NCBI GenBank assembly: GCA_005656395.1
Contig: SRSI01000039.1
Location: 1-64,000, forward strand
DNA: 64,000 bases
Direction of reading: 5' to 3'
Source of the DNA: Strongyloides papillosus
Lineage: Eukaryota; Nematoda; Chromadorea; Rhabditida; Strongyloididae
In this document: piece by piece, positions 21,138 through 33,014 of the stretch
Position numbering within the stretch: the stretch's first letter is position 1
Layout of the letters: each line of letters starts with the position of its first letter
Notes under the pieces: model-generated
What the model saw: only the letters and a program-made list of their open reading frames with translations
Database searches by the model: none
What the model was told of the DNA's origin: nothing
Made by a program: the position numbers and the translations under genes

Positions 21138-21210
21138 GCCATGATAGCTCAGTTGGGAGAGCGTTAGACTGAAGATCTAAATGTCGCCGGTTCGATCCCG
21201 GCTCGTGGCA
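21138..21210 (+). tRNA. tRNA-Phe (GAA)
   Basis: Acceptor GCCATGA pairs with TCGTGGC, A box TAGCTCAGTTGG, anticodon arm TAGACTGAAGATCTA (anticodon GAA) and B box GGTTCGATCCC, with A discriminator. A T6 run follows directly and should terminate Pol III. Conventional and intronless. Confidence 0.96.
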
Positions 21211-21796
21211 TTTTTTCCTCCAAAAATATTTCACAAAAGCAGCATTTGTGTTTTTATCTTTAAAAAAATTTTTAAGACAATCATAAAACATTTATTTACT
21301 AATGATAAATCATTTCTACTTACTAGTACCTATCTATGCTTTACATACAATATAAAAATTAATACAATAAAATATTACCTCTTTACAGTTCTATTTTCTT
21401 TGAAAAGAGATGTTGTATGGTCGGAACTATTTTTAATCGCAATCAATTATTGTTAAAAAATGTATAAACTTTAAATAATTAAATTTTATTAAGTGTAAAT
21501 GTTTTGCGTTTTTGGAACTTTGGTATGCAATTAAAATTCTCAAGTATGTACATACAAACAGAAAACGTGTCATTTAGGACTGGTGAATTTTATTTTTTTT
21601 ATATACAAAATATATAATCTAACATATGCATTTTGTTGGTATTACAAAAATGCGATTATCGCTTAAAATCCATTTTTTTAGCAGTTTTGTATATTGCATA
21701 ATTATTAAAATAAACAACTGCATCCATAACGTTTTATCATATACAAATTTCATAAAAAATCATGAACATTCAAGTTTATACTTAAAATGAAGAAGA

Positions 21797-22080
21797 GAAA
21801 AAAATTTGTCTTCATTATAATTCTTTCCAAGGTTGTCTGTCTTTATAATTAATGATTCATTAGATGTAATTTTTTTAACTTGAGGGGAAAAATGGGTCTC
21901 GAAAGTTTTGAACTATAATTAGTCAAGTTATCTTTAAAAACCTCCTTTTTCAATCACTTATTTCCACTATTTTGTTCCAGAAATAACTTTCCTTAAATAT
22001 AGTGAAAGCTTTTGATATATAAAACATTAGAAATGCCTAACACTAGAATAAGAGAAAACATAATATATCCGTAATTAATC
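21797..22080 (+). repeat. Fragment of the Helitron-like repeat family
   Basis: Contains AAAATGGGTCTCGAAAGTTTT, AAGTTATCTTTAAAAAC and TTGTTCCAGAAATAACTTTC, matching units of the 1.9-6.0 kb repeat. It has no terminal hairpin and is a diverged internal piece. Confidence 0.5.
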
Positions 22081-22326
22081 AATATACATCTTTTTGCTCG
22101 CTAGCGAGTGGTGCTTTGTATTTTCCTCTGTTATTGTTAGAAGGAAAATCATAAATTACCTATATTAGAGTGTATTTCCCCGTTTGAAGCTGTCTGTGGT
22201 GGTGTCTAGCAACTTCTGGGTCACCGTAAATGCTATTTCTAAATTCTGTGATTCCTAAGTTACTGAATCTCTAGAATATTATCTAACTTATCTAAAGCAT
22301 AAATTTATTGTCATCTTTTTTGAATT

Positions 22327-25104
22327 ATGTGTACGAAAAGAATTAGCAGTACCAATACTAATAATAACAAAAATAAAAAAGAATTTATTAGAGTTAAAGT
22401 GGGTACTCTCGATACCAGAGGGGGCCTAAAATCTTGGGGAGTAAAGCAAAAATTGGTAGAAGATCTCAAGTCTCTAAAGATCAACATAACGTTTATTAAT
22501 GAAACAAAGAACAACCAAACTATATCAGAAAAAGGTGAAGGAGTCTTCATCTCAGTAGGAGCTGCTGTCAATTTATCAGGTGGTACTGGCTTCATTATCA
22601 TTGGTGATAAATTAATTGAAGCTGTCTCTGAGATTAAACATATCAACAATCGAGTTAGCTGTATGGTGATAAACATTAAGAATAAGAAATTAGGATTGAT
22701 ATGTACATATGCACCAAATGAAACTTGTCAGGAAAAAGACAGGGAGGATTTCTATCATGTTCTTCAGTCTAACTTTGATGTTCTTAAATTGAAGACAGAT
22801 TTTGTTATAATTGGAGGAGATTTTAATGAAACATTGGGTAGAGAGATTGTCGAAAACGTGAAAGGCAAATACAGCTTTAATGAGGAGACAAATGAAAATG
22901 GATCTGCATTAATAGAATATGCTATTAAAAATAAATTGGTTATTGTTGATTCTTTTTTTCCTAAAAGACCAGGAAAACAGTGGACATGGGCTAAACCTGG
23001 TGCCTTCTCTAACAATCCATTTAAAAGAAGTCATCTTAAGTGCTTGGATTACTTTTTAACAAATAGAAAGCAACTATTTGATAACGTGGAAAGTGTGTCT
23101 TTTAAAAAATTTAATTCTACCTTATCTGACAACCGTCTCAAAATTGCCTCCATACGATGTAGTATCAGCTGGATACCTTATGTAAAGTTCTCTAGGGTTA
23201 TTCAAAAGAAAAAAGATCCATTTCAAACTATGAATACTGTCACTACAGTCGCTGATCATCTAGAAAGTAGTCTTGTTATGGGTGATGATAACGTAAATAA
23301 GCTATACGACATCTTAATTCAATTTTATAAGAAAGTTGCTAAGAATGTCACGAATGAAATTGTTATTATGTCAAGAATTCCAGAAGATATTCAGAAATTA
23401 TTTAGCAAAAGAAGAAAGCTGAAGATTGAATTAGCTGAGTTGACTCTAAATAACTCAGTATTTTCTACTAAAAATATAGAATTGAATATTCTGAATAAGT
23501 TATTACGGAGAGAATTAAATAACTATCTGGAAAAGGAAAAAATCACTAGACTTAAGGCGGAAGTGGAAAAAGGCAGAGGTGTCAAAAAAGTGTTTAGAAA
23601 TTTATTCAATAGAAAACAAGCTGTACCAGTACCAAAGAATGATATCTATAAATTTTACAGTGAACTTTATGGATTATCTAAAGAAGAGAAATCAAGAATG
23701 TGAAAGTACTGGAAGCTTGGTAGAAATGTCAAATCTTTTGAACCTGAAATCTTAAAAGACGAAGTTCTAAAAGCTATCAACTGCTCTGGTAAAGGTAAAC
23801 AACCTGATCTAGATGAAATTGATGGTTATCTATTGAAATATATGGCTAAATCGGACAAAATACTGGATTTTTTCACTCTTCTTTTCAACTTGTGCTGGAA
23901 AACAATGAAATTTCCTAAATCTTCGAGATTAACTAAAGTGGCTCTTATTTTTAAAAAGGGATCTCGTCAGAGTATTAAGAATTACCGTCCAATATCAATT
24001 ATAGCCCATGTTTACAAGAGTTTTATTAGAATTTGGATGGGTAGAGTTAATAATATAGTTAATCCTCAAATAGGATCTTATCAAATGGGGTTTAGAGAAA
24101 AGCGATCTTGTATTGATGCAATTAGTTGTCTAGATAATTTTATAAGTGTAAGGCACGAATTTAATCTTCCTACGATCTTAGAATTTTTAGATTTCTCCAA
24201 AGCTTATGATAGAGTGTATAAGGAAATGTTGTTTAAGATTTTAATTTCTTCATATAACGTTCCATTTCACCTAGTAAAAATTCTCGATAGTCTATATTCC
24301 AGCAATCATCTTATGTTTGATTTAGAATATGGTAAAAAGATTAACTGCAGGGTATGAAAGGAACTAAAGCAAGGATGTCCCGCATCATCAATGCTGTTCA
24401 ACGCTATTCTGGAATTTATATATAGAAATGCTCTTCTAGACGACTCGCTTAATCTCTTACCTAATTTTGGAATTGCTGTTAATGGGTTACGAGTGGTGGG
24501 AATTTCATATGCCGATGATACTACTCTCATTGCTGATAGCAGTGATAGTTTCAAGGAAATGTTATCTGCTCTTAAATATCATTCTAAAAGAGTTGGTCTT
24601 GATATTAATTTGGATAAATCTAATTATATGGCGTTTAAAGTTGAGATGGAAGATTCTTTTGAAATTCCTTCTTGTACTTCTTTCAACTATTTGGGTAGAG
24701 AATTAAGCTTCATAGAATGCAGGCCTTTTATTAGAAAAATAAAAGTAAGGGGTTATAAAGCACTTAGTGTTATTCGTTCCGCTTTACGTACTGTTTCATT
24801 TAAAGCAAAGCGTTTTCTATTCCAATCGACAATTAGAAGCTATTACACGTACGCTTGCCAAACATGGACTTTAGCTAAAAATTCTTTATATGACATAGCC
24901 TGCTTGGATCGGAAATTCATACTTTCATGTAAACTAATAGATGCGGAGGAAATTCGTAGTAAAGAAACTATACCCAGTGATGAAAGAATCCCAATAGCTC
25001 TAATCTATACATATGCTAACATGGAACCACTAGAGCAATACGTCTTCACACAAAACCTAAATGTTTTTCCACGTGTCGTGCATTTTATGCTAAACCATCA
25101 TTAG
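22327..25104 (+). pseudogene. Non-LTR retrotransposon (LINE) endonuclease-reverse transcriptase with two in-frame TGA
   Basis: One reading frame of 925 codons, interrupted only by TGA at 23701-23703 (codon 459) and 24355-24357 (codon 677). The N-terminal APE-type endonuclease has E59 (FINET), TYAP at 127-130 and GGDFNE at 163-168. The usual SDH catalytic motif reads SDN (267-269), which should weaken cleavage. RT follows: NYRPISI, QMGFREKRSCIDAI, FLDFSKAYDRV, QGCPASS and [11 protein letters not shown] near codon 727. The C-terminal region is short. No ORF1, RNase H or clear poly-A tail is seen. The layout is that of single-ORF LINEs such as RTE relatives, but the clade is uncertain. Upstream 22,081-22,326 is probably its 5' UTR. 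The palindrome GCTCGCTAGCGAG near 22,097 lies within it. Confidence 0.88.
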
Positions 25105-25560
25105 CGGTTTGATGAAAAACGACATGTTACATTTTAATGTAAACTGCATAATGACATTTATATTAAAAAATTTTATTTGTGGTTTAGTTAATGATGAAGT
25201 GAATTTTTTTTGCACATAATGTATCATACATTCTTTTACAAAATGTCTTTAATAAAACTGCACGATGTCATTTTATATAATTTTGTAATAATTACCAATT
25301 TTAATAAAAAAGCTTATTTATAAACATAAATATTACGAATTTTCAAGTTAAAAACTTCATTTGTTTCAGGTAGTAATGTTATTATAGAAATTTTTTAAAC
25401 AAAACTTCTATTAATTCATAAAAAAATACTTTTTTATATCAATCAGTACATTAAAAAATATTTTTTATTTTGGAGATAACTTCGTGACATTCTGTGTTTT
25501 TAAATCACTACGGGTTGAAAAAAAAATTAATTTATCCATAAGTGTCGCAAAATCATCTAT
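25105..25560. other. AT-rich stretch downstream of the LINE
   Basis: Possibly includes the LINE 3' UTR. No poly-A tail, repeated tail or gene identified. Confidence 0.4.
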
Positions 25561-27330
25561 AAGAATAAGTGATGTTATTTACGCAATTGATTCATGTAAA
25601 CAAAAGACTGGTAAATTGAATCAAAGAAGAGATAAATGTTTCTATGAAACCAAGTAGGTTTCAAAAGACAAGATAGGTCAAAGAAAAAGAAGGACAGGGA
25701 AAACCAAAAAAGAACATCGTTGTCGGTTGATAACAAAAAATTTTGTGAATAAACTTCCTGAATACCCATAACCACATATAAAAAATTCACCACTGGATTC
25801 ATCTCTATTAACAATAAAAGCTCTTGGACTGGGTGATTCAAAAGAGTTTTAACAGAATGAACTAGAAAAAATAGATGGATTCAATATTAATGAAGCTGAA
25901 AAGAATCTTCAACAACATGATGCACTGGATAATAATAAGAATCCATCTTAATTCAATAAAAATTAAAATTTTTTATAATGATTAGAATAAACACTATTAT
26001 AAACATATATTTTAAAGTTTTTATACAATTTATCCGTAAATTTACATTTACAATTTGCTAAAATATCATGTCTAAATATTTGTTGAAGTTGTTTAAAAAG
26101 ATTCTCGAGAGTAGTATCAACTTTTATCATCAAATTATCCAATTATGAAAATGCCTATTTGTAGAATATTTGTCAGAAAATAACTTTCCAAATCTCTTTT
26201 GTATAGTAAATGTTAATTCTTTTTAATAACAATATTTTTTATAAATAGCTTAATCTAAATGTTCTTCCAAAAGCACCGAGAAATTCGGATAATGAAAATT
26301 GGGCGACTGGGAAAAGTGGTAGAGGAAGCAAAAAAAAAGGTGATTTAACAAAGAAGTTCGCAACAAAGAATTTCTACAGAGGTACGTAAGAAACTATTCT
26401 ATCATTAGCAAATGCAGCTCTTCTTAAACAACTTGAGAAAGAAAATTTGGCTCCAGAAAATATTGTAAAATGTATATATAAAGAAATATCAACCGATCTT
26501 GATGAAACTTTTAACAATAAAATAATATATTCTAAAAATAATCATAGTTTAACAAGAAAAGTGAGCAAAAGAATAATAGAAAAAGTACTAAAACATAATG
26601 GATAAACATTATATGAAACATTTTGTATCTTAAAATAAGGTGCATAACATTTCGCAGATATTTTAAATAGTTATTTTTAATATATTTTTTTAAAGACAAA
26701 ATAAGAATAGATTTGAAGGATTATCTATTTAAGAACACTAGAATTGAGTTTGCAAAATTTTATTTTATCTACAATCTCTGAAATGCCAGTCAAAAAATTA
26801 TCATCTTCAAGAACAAGAAATAAAATAATAAATGAGATAGATTGCGATAATGATATAAAGGAAGATGTACTGTCTCTATAAACATCAACGACTTTTTAAG
26901 ACGTTAATCTCTTCCATGAAGCAGTAAAAACTTTAGAAACAAAAATAGTTGTGAATTATTTTTCAAAAAATCTTAAGAAATACTAATACCAGACTTGATA
27001 TCTAGTTATAAGTATGGAATTTTTAAGGCTCTACAAGAATCAATTCAATCATGCAACATCTCTTTTACTTGATCTTTTAATTTTTTATGCTGATAAGTGT
27101 AAAATAGCAATATCAAGACCCAGTTAATTTTTAGCGAATGTTAAACTTAACTTAAGGAATTCAAGTCAATTTAATGAATATGTAATTTGTTTCCTTACTT
27201 CAGCACAGGGAGCAGCAATTGAAATATTTAAATCAAAGAAAAATACTGACGGTACCTTGAAAAAACATTTAGATGAAGCTGTTGAAAAGATAAAAAATAT
27301 TGTTATTAATAAGACTTAATATTTATTTTA
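25560..27330 (+). pseudogene. Tract of decayed, unrecognised reading frames
   Basis: Long runs keep one frame but for isolated stops. 25,571-25,951 reads SDVIYAIDSCKQKTGKLNQ... with TAG, TAA and TAA. About 26,248-26,606 reads KAPRNSDNENWATGKSGRG and LLKQLEKENLAPENIVK, with a single TAA at 26387-26389. 26,790-27,000 begins MPVKKLSSSRTRNKI. 27,010-27,319 reads CFLTSAQGAAIEIFKSKKN to a TAA. All are on the plus strand, rich in Lys/Asn, and spaced like genes of one decayed mobile or virus-like unit. I do not recognise any family. An alternative is a host gene cluster gone to pseudogenes. Confidence 0.4.
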
Positions 27331-27592
27331 TGTTGTGAGGACCCTGCTCCCTGTTTATTACTAATAAAAAATTTTAAATTATTATATGATTTATTTTTTT
27401 AAAACATACCAATAAAAAGCTAATAAAATATTAATGTGAAAAATCACTTGGAATTTCTAACACATTTTGTTTTTTTAAATGGAAAGTTTTAATTTAGTTT
27501 TTAAATGTATACCGGTTGTTGTTTATTTTCAAAATAATGTTCATTCTTTAATATTTATATATTTTATTAACTTTTCTTTTCAGACTAAAATT

Positions 27593-27799
27593 ATGATGTC
27601 ACCGAAACAGGAAGCTATTATTTCTAAATTGGAACAAAGACGGGCTGAACTAATAAATCAAATTAAAAAAAAGATATTTTTAAAATTAAAAGATAATCAC
27701 AGAACTGGTGTTGTAGAAGTATCACATGAAAGTAGCCGTTACAGGATTCTTAGAGATAACTTTTTAAGACCTACAACGAATCTTGACAGGATGGCCTGA
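27593..27799 (+). CDS. Small charged protein or last exon, unrecognised
   Basis: Reads MMSPKQEAIISKLEQRRAE, INQIKKKIFLKLKDNH and SHESSRYRILRDNFLRP to a stop, 68 residues. An in-frame ATG lies farther upstream (27479), but the sequence before 27,585 is hydrophobic and ends in TTTTCTTTTCAG, which looks like a 3' splice site. I therefore take 27,585 as an exon start, with MMS as either an internal or the first Met. It is helical and charged. It may belong to the decayed tract just upstream, and no function can be assigned. Confidence 0.35.
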   Translation: MMSPKQEAIISKLEQRRAELINQIKKKIFLKLKDNHRTGVVEVSHESSRYRILRDNFLRPTTNLDRMA

Positions 27800-28311
27800 C
27801 AGGATGAATGAAGCTGAAAAAATATGAAAGATAATACTGGATGAATTTATTTATTTTAACCGGTGGTTTAATTATTTTAAAAGTTTTTTACTGGTTGTTT
27901 TATATTATTTTTTATGTAATTTTGTGTTGTAATAGATAAAATTTTATTTATTATATTTTGTAAATAATTTTATTAATAATATTATTTATAAAGTTAAAAT
28001 CTATAGTTGAGTAAAAAATAATACGTTTTTTTATAAACCAACATAAAGCATTCTTTTATAAAATTACATCAAAAATTTTATATGAAACTGACACATGAAT
28101 TTTATATAAAACCGACATTTTTAAAAAAAGGTATAAACTGCATATTATCAATTCATGCAAAAATGCTTATGTTTGTTTCATACACTTTTTTTATATTAAA
28201 CTGCTCTTTTGCATTTTTATTTATTTTGAGAGGAGGTCTAATAAACTGCTCGTGCAGTCTATATTGTTTTGCATATGGGTCGGTCTAACAGACCGTTTTA
28301 GTTTTTGTGTG
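27800..28311. other. AT-rich stretch with a GGTCT/AGACC hairpin
   Basis: No gene seen. CGGTCTAACAGACCG at 28,281-28,295 is a short perfect hairpin where the other Helitron-like copies carry their GC-rich hairpin, so it may be a replacement end. Confidence 0.35.
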
Positions 28312-29709
28312 AATAAAAATATTTTACTCAAAGTCATTAATTAAAGTATCTGTATAAAAAAATTGTTTTATTAACTTACAAATTTCTGAAGAAAAAAGAT
28401 AACCGAATATATATTGTTATAATATATGAAATATTTCTGATTGTGAGAATCATTTTATAACGTCTACTTTTATTGAAACTGATTAGTTAAGCGAAAAATT
28501 TACCCAACAAAAAGAATTTTATTTATATTCAAAAGATGAATAAAAATGGATATTTGAAACAATCCAAGTAACTATTTAGGTGACTCCTCATTATATGTTT
28601 GAAATTGGTATAAACAATTTGATATCATTGCTCTATTAACTACACATTTAACTTAATTTTACAAATATGTAAATGAGAAAAAACAAAAAATTTATACCAA
28701 AAAATTTTTTTCGCTTTTAAGCTACAAACTTTGTTATGGTTTTATATTTAAAATCAGACTTTGATTTATATACTACATTTAATTTTATTCATTCTAAACA
28801 ACTTTTTATAAAGTTGTAATATTTAAAAATTTTATTTCTACTAAAAAAATGGTTGTCACATTTTAATCCATAACTTTACTAATTTTTTGTTGATCATTTT
28901 AATATTGAATTTCCCTCTTTTCCATACTTGTTACTTATAAATGAATCGTAAATTACAAAGCTAAATCAGCCTTTAAAAGAGTTATTATTGGAACAAAACC
29001 ATGCAAAAATGTGGCTAAAAAGTGACGTTTTCTATAAATAATTTGGCCAGTTATAGATTAAAAGTTTTGAAATTTATTTTCCTCCCTAAGTTGAAAAAAA
29101 ATACATCAAATGATTATTTGACCATAAAAATCGATCAACTTTGAAAAGAGTTATGTCTAGAACAAAATTGACTTTTACAAAAAAAATAGAAAAGAGAGAG
29201 AAAAATGAAACTAAAATTGACATAAATCGTTTCGTATATAATCTATAAACTTCGTTAGACTCTTATTTTTTAAGTTAAACGTAGATCTCTAAGACAGATA
29301 CTATTTTATTTGATTTAAACATGTTTTAACTAATTTAAAGCTATTTAAATTTTGAATTTTTTTTCCAAAATGGTCACCACTCTTTAGACCATAGCTCGAC
29401 CAATTTTTAATACAGTTGCATAGTATTGTGTTTCCGCACTATTCCGAAATTTGATCTTTCAAATGACATATATATCATTGTATTTTAAATATTTTGAAAT
29501 ACGTTGACCCCCTGGTCAAATTTATGCTAAAAAAACGCCAAAAAAAACGATGTTTTTTAAAGATAATTTAGCTAAAAGTTTTTGAAACTAATTCAGCCCC
29601 TCTACTTAAAAAAAAACCATCGTTTGGCTATTTACTCGTAAAAATTGGTTAAGTTTGAGAGAAGTTATGAGAGAGACAAATTTTTTTTCTTATTTCTTTT
29701 TGTTATAGA
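28312..29709 (-). mobile_element. Helitron-like element copy
   Basis: The right end is ...CTTTTTGTTATAGA (minus strand start TCTATAACAAAAAG). From about 28,312 the left part aligns with 3,040 onward of the 1.9-6.0 kb copy (TGTATAAAAAAATTGTTT, GAGAATCATTTTATAACGTC, ACCCAACAAAAAGAAT). It has two to three ~520-bp units and no protein. The 15-bp satellite begins immediately beyond its right end. Confidence 0.55.
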
Positions 29710-32700
29710 CATCGTTGTTTGAAACTACCTTTTAAATAACATCGATGGTATTTAACATCGATGTTTGAAACAACCTTTTTAATAACATCGTTGTTTGAAA
29801 ATTTCTTTTTATTAACATCGTTTTTTTAAATTACCTTTTAAATAACAACGTCGTTTAAAACAACCTTTTTATGAACAACGTCGTATGAAACAACCTTTTT
29901 ATTATCAACGTCGTATGAAACAACGTCGTATGAAACAACCTTTTTATTAACAACGTCGTATGAAACAACGTCGTTTGAAACAACGTCGTATGATACAATC
30001 TTTTTATTAACAACGTTGTATGAAACAAAGTCGTATGAAACAACCTTTTTATTAACAACGTTGTATGAAACAACGTCGTTTGAAACAACGTCGTTTGAAA
30101 CAACGTCGTATGATACAATCTTTTTATTAACAACGTTGTATGAAACAAAGTCGTATGAAACAACGTCGTATGAAACAACGTCGTATGAAACAACGTCGTA
30201 TGATACAACGTCGTATGAAACAACCTTTTTATTAACAACGTTGTATGAAACAACGTCGTTTGAAACAACCTTTTTATTAACAACGTTGTATGAAACAACG
30301 TCGTATGAAACAACCTTTTTATTAACAACGTTGTATGAAACAACGTCGTTTGAAACAACGTCGTATGATACAATCTTTTTATTAACAACGTTGTATGAAA
30401 CAAAGTCGTATGAAACAACGTCGTATGAAACAACGTCGTATGAAACAACGTCGTATGATACAATCTTTTTATTAACAACGTTGTATGAAACAAAGTCGTA
30501 TGATACAACGTCGTATGAAACAACGTCGTATGATATAACGTCGTATGAAACAACCTTTTTATTATCAACGTCGTATGAAACAACGTCGTATGAAACAACG
30601 TCGTATGATACAACGTCGTATGAAACAACCTTTTTATTAACAACGTCGTATGAAACAACGTCGTTTGAAACAACGTCGTATGAAACAACATCGTATGATA
30701 CAACGTCGTATGAAACAACCTTTTTATTAACAACGTTGTATGAAACAACGTCGTTTGAAACAACGTCGTTTGAAACAACGTCGTATGATACAATCTTTTT
30801 ATTAACAACGTTGTATGAAACAAAGTCGTATGATACAACGTCGTATGATATAACGTCGTATGAAACAACGTCGTATGATACAACGTCGTATGAAACAACC
30901 TTTTTATTAACAACGTTGTATGAAACAACGTCGTTTGAAACAACCTTTTTATTAACAACGTTGTATGAAACAAAGTCGTATGAAACAACGTCGTATGAAA
31001 CAACGTCGTATGAAACAACGTCGTATGATACAACGTCGTATGATACAACGTCGTATGAAACAACCTTTTTATTAACAACGTCGTATGAAACAACGTCGTT
31101 TGAAACAACGTCGTATGAAACAACATCGTATGATACAACGTCGTATGAAACAACCTTTTTATTAACAACGTTGTATGAAACAACGTCGTTTGAAACAACG
31201 TCGTTTGAAACAACGTCGTATGATACAATCTTTTTATTAACAACGTTGTATGAAACAAAGTCGTATGATACAACGTCGTATGATATAACGTCGTATGAAA
31301 CAACGTCGTATGATACAACGTCGTATGAAACAACCTTTTTATTAACAACGTTGTATGAAACAACGTCGTTTGAAACAACCTTTTTATTAACAACGTTGTA
31401 TGAAACAAAGTCGTATGAAACAACGTCGTATGAAACAACGTCGTATGAAACAACGTCGTATGATACAACGTCGTATGATACAACGTCGTATGAAACAACC
31501 TTTTTATTAACAACGTCGTATGAAACAACGTCGTTTGAAACAACGTCGTATGAAACAACATCGTATGATACAACGTCGTATGAAACAACCTTTTTATTAA
31601 CAACGTTGTATGAAACAACGTCGTTTGAAACAACGTCGTTTGAAACAACGTCGTATGATACAATCTTTTTATTAACAACGTTGTATGAAACAAAGTCGTA
31701 TGATACAACGTCGTATGATATAACGTCGTATGAAACAACGTCGTATGATACAACGTCGTATGAAACAACCTTTTTATTAACAACGTTGTATGAAACAACG
31801 TCGTTTGAAACAACCTTTTTATTAACAACGTTGTATGAAACAAAGTCGTATGAAACAACGTCGTATGAAACAACGTCGTATGAAACAACGTCGTATGATA
31901 CAACGTCGTATGATACAACGTCGTATGAAACAACCTTTTTATTAACAACGTCGTATGATACAATGTCGTATGAAACAACCTTTTTATTATCAACGTCGTA
32001 TGAAACAACGTCGTATGAAACAACGTCGTATGATACAACGTCGTATGAAACAACCTTTTTATTAACAACGTCGTATGATACAATGTCGTATGAAACAACG
32101 TCGTATGATACAACGTCGTATGAAACAACCTTTTTATTAACAACGTTGTATGAAACAAAGTCGTATGAAACAACGTCGTATGAAACAACGTCGTATGAAA
32201 CAACGTCGTATGAAACAACGTCGTATGATACAACGTCGTATGATACAACGTCGTATGAAACAATCTTTTTATTAACAACGTTGTATGAAACAAAGTCGTA
32301 TGAAACAACCTTTTTATTAACAACGTTGTATGAAACAACGTCGTTTGAAACAACGTCGTATGAAACAACGTCGTATGAAACAACGTCGTATGATACAACG
32401 TCGTATGAAACAACCTTTTTATTAACAACGTTGTATGAAACAACGTCGTTTGAAACAACCTTTTTATTAACAACGTTGTATGAAACAAAGTCGTATGAAA
32501 CAACGTCGTATGAAACAACGTCGTATGAAACAACGTCGTATGATACAACGTCGTATGATACAACGTCGTATGAAACAACCTTTTTATTAACAACGTCGTA
32601 TGATACAATGTCGTATGAAACAACCTTTTTATTAACAACGTCGTATGATATAACGTCGTTTGAAACAACGTCGTATGATACAACGTCGTATGAAACAACC

Positions 32701-32874
32701 TTATTATTAACAACGTCGTATGAAACAACCTTTTTATTAACAACGTTGTATGAAACAACGTCGTTTGAAACAACGTCGTATGATACAACGTCGTTAGAAA
32801 CAATCTTTTAATTAACATTGTCGTTTGAAACAACTTTTTAATTAACAACGTCGTTTGAAACTTTTTTTTAATTA
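29710..32874. repeat. 15-bp satellite array with 435-bp higher-order repeat, open on both strands
   Basis: About 200 copies of ACGTCGTATGAAACA or variants (TTGTATG, TCGTTTG, TATGATACA), interspersed at intervals with another 15-mer ACCTTTTTATTAACA, so the 15-bp register is never lost. Markers such as CAACATCGTATGATA recur at 30,686, 31,121 and 31,556, that is every 435 bp (29 units), giving three higher-order copies. Edges (29,710-29,850; 32,815-32,874) are more diverged than the centre, as expected from unequal exchange. Because 15 is a multiple of 3 and the unit has no stop, long frames exist on both strands (minus 29,855-32,848, 997 codons; plus 30,016-32,811, 931 codons) encoding pentapeptides such as TTSYE and TTLFH. 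I read these as by-products rather than genes. Confidence 0.9.
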
Positions 32875-33014
32875 ATCAGCCATAGACTCGCCTTCGGCAG
32901 GTCAGGGCTGGTCCGCAGAGCATATTTTTTAAAAAAGCATTTTTATACTAAATTATTAATCAAATTATGTATATAAAAAATTGTTTGATTAAATTACGTA
33001 TTAATGGAGAAATA

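Noticed and set aside
23701..24357. TGA read as tryptophan (altered genetic code)
   Set aside because: TGG is used for Trp in the same frame and TGA ends other genes, such as the secreted protein at 60,854-60,856.
22311..24554. Minus-strand frames opposite the LINE
   Set aside because: They mirror the conserved plus-strand endonuclease and RT coding sequence and have no independent features.
29855..32848. 997-codon and 931-codon frames on opposite strands of the satellite as protein genes
   Set aside because: Both follow from a 15-bp unit without stops. There is no domain, signal, intron or promoter, and the higher-order repeat pattern is that of satellite DNA.
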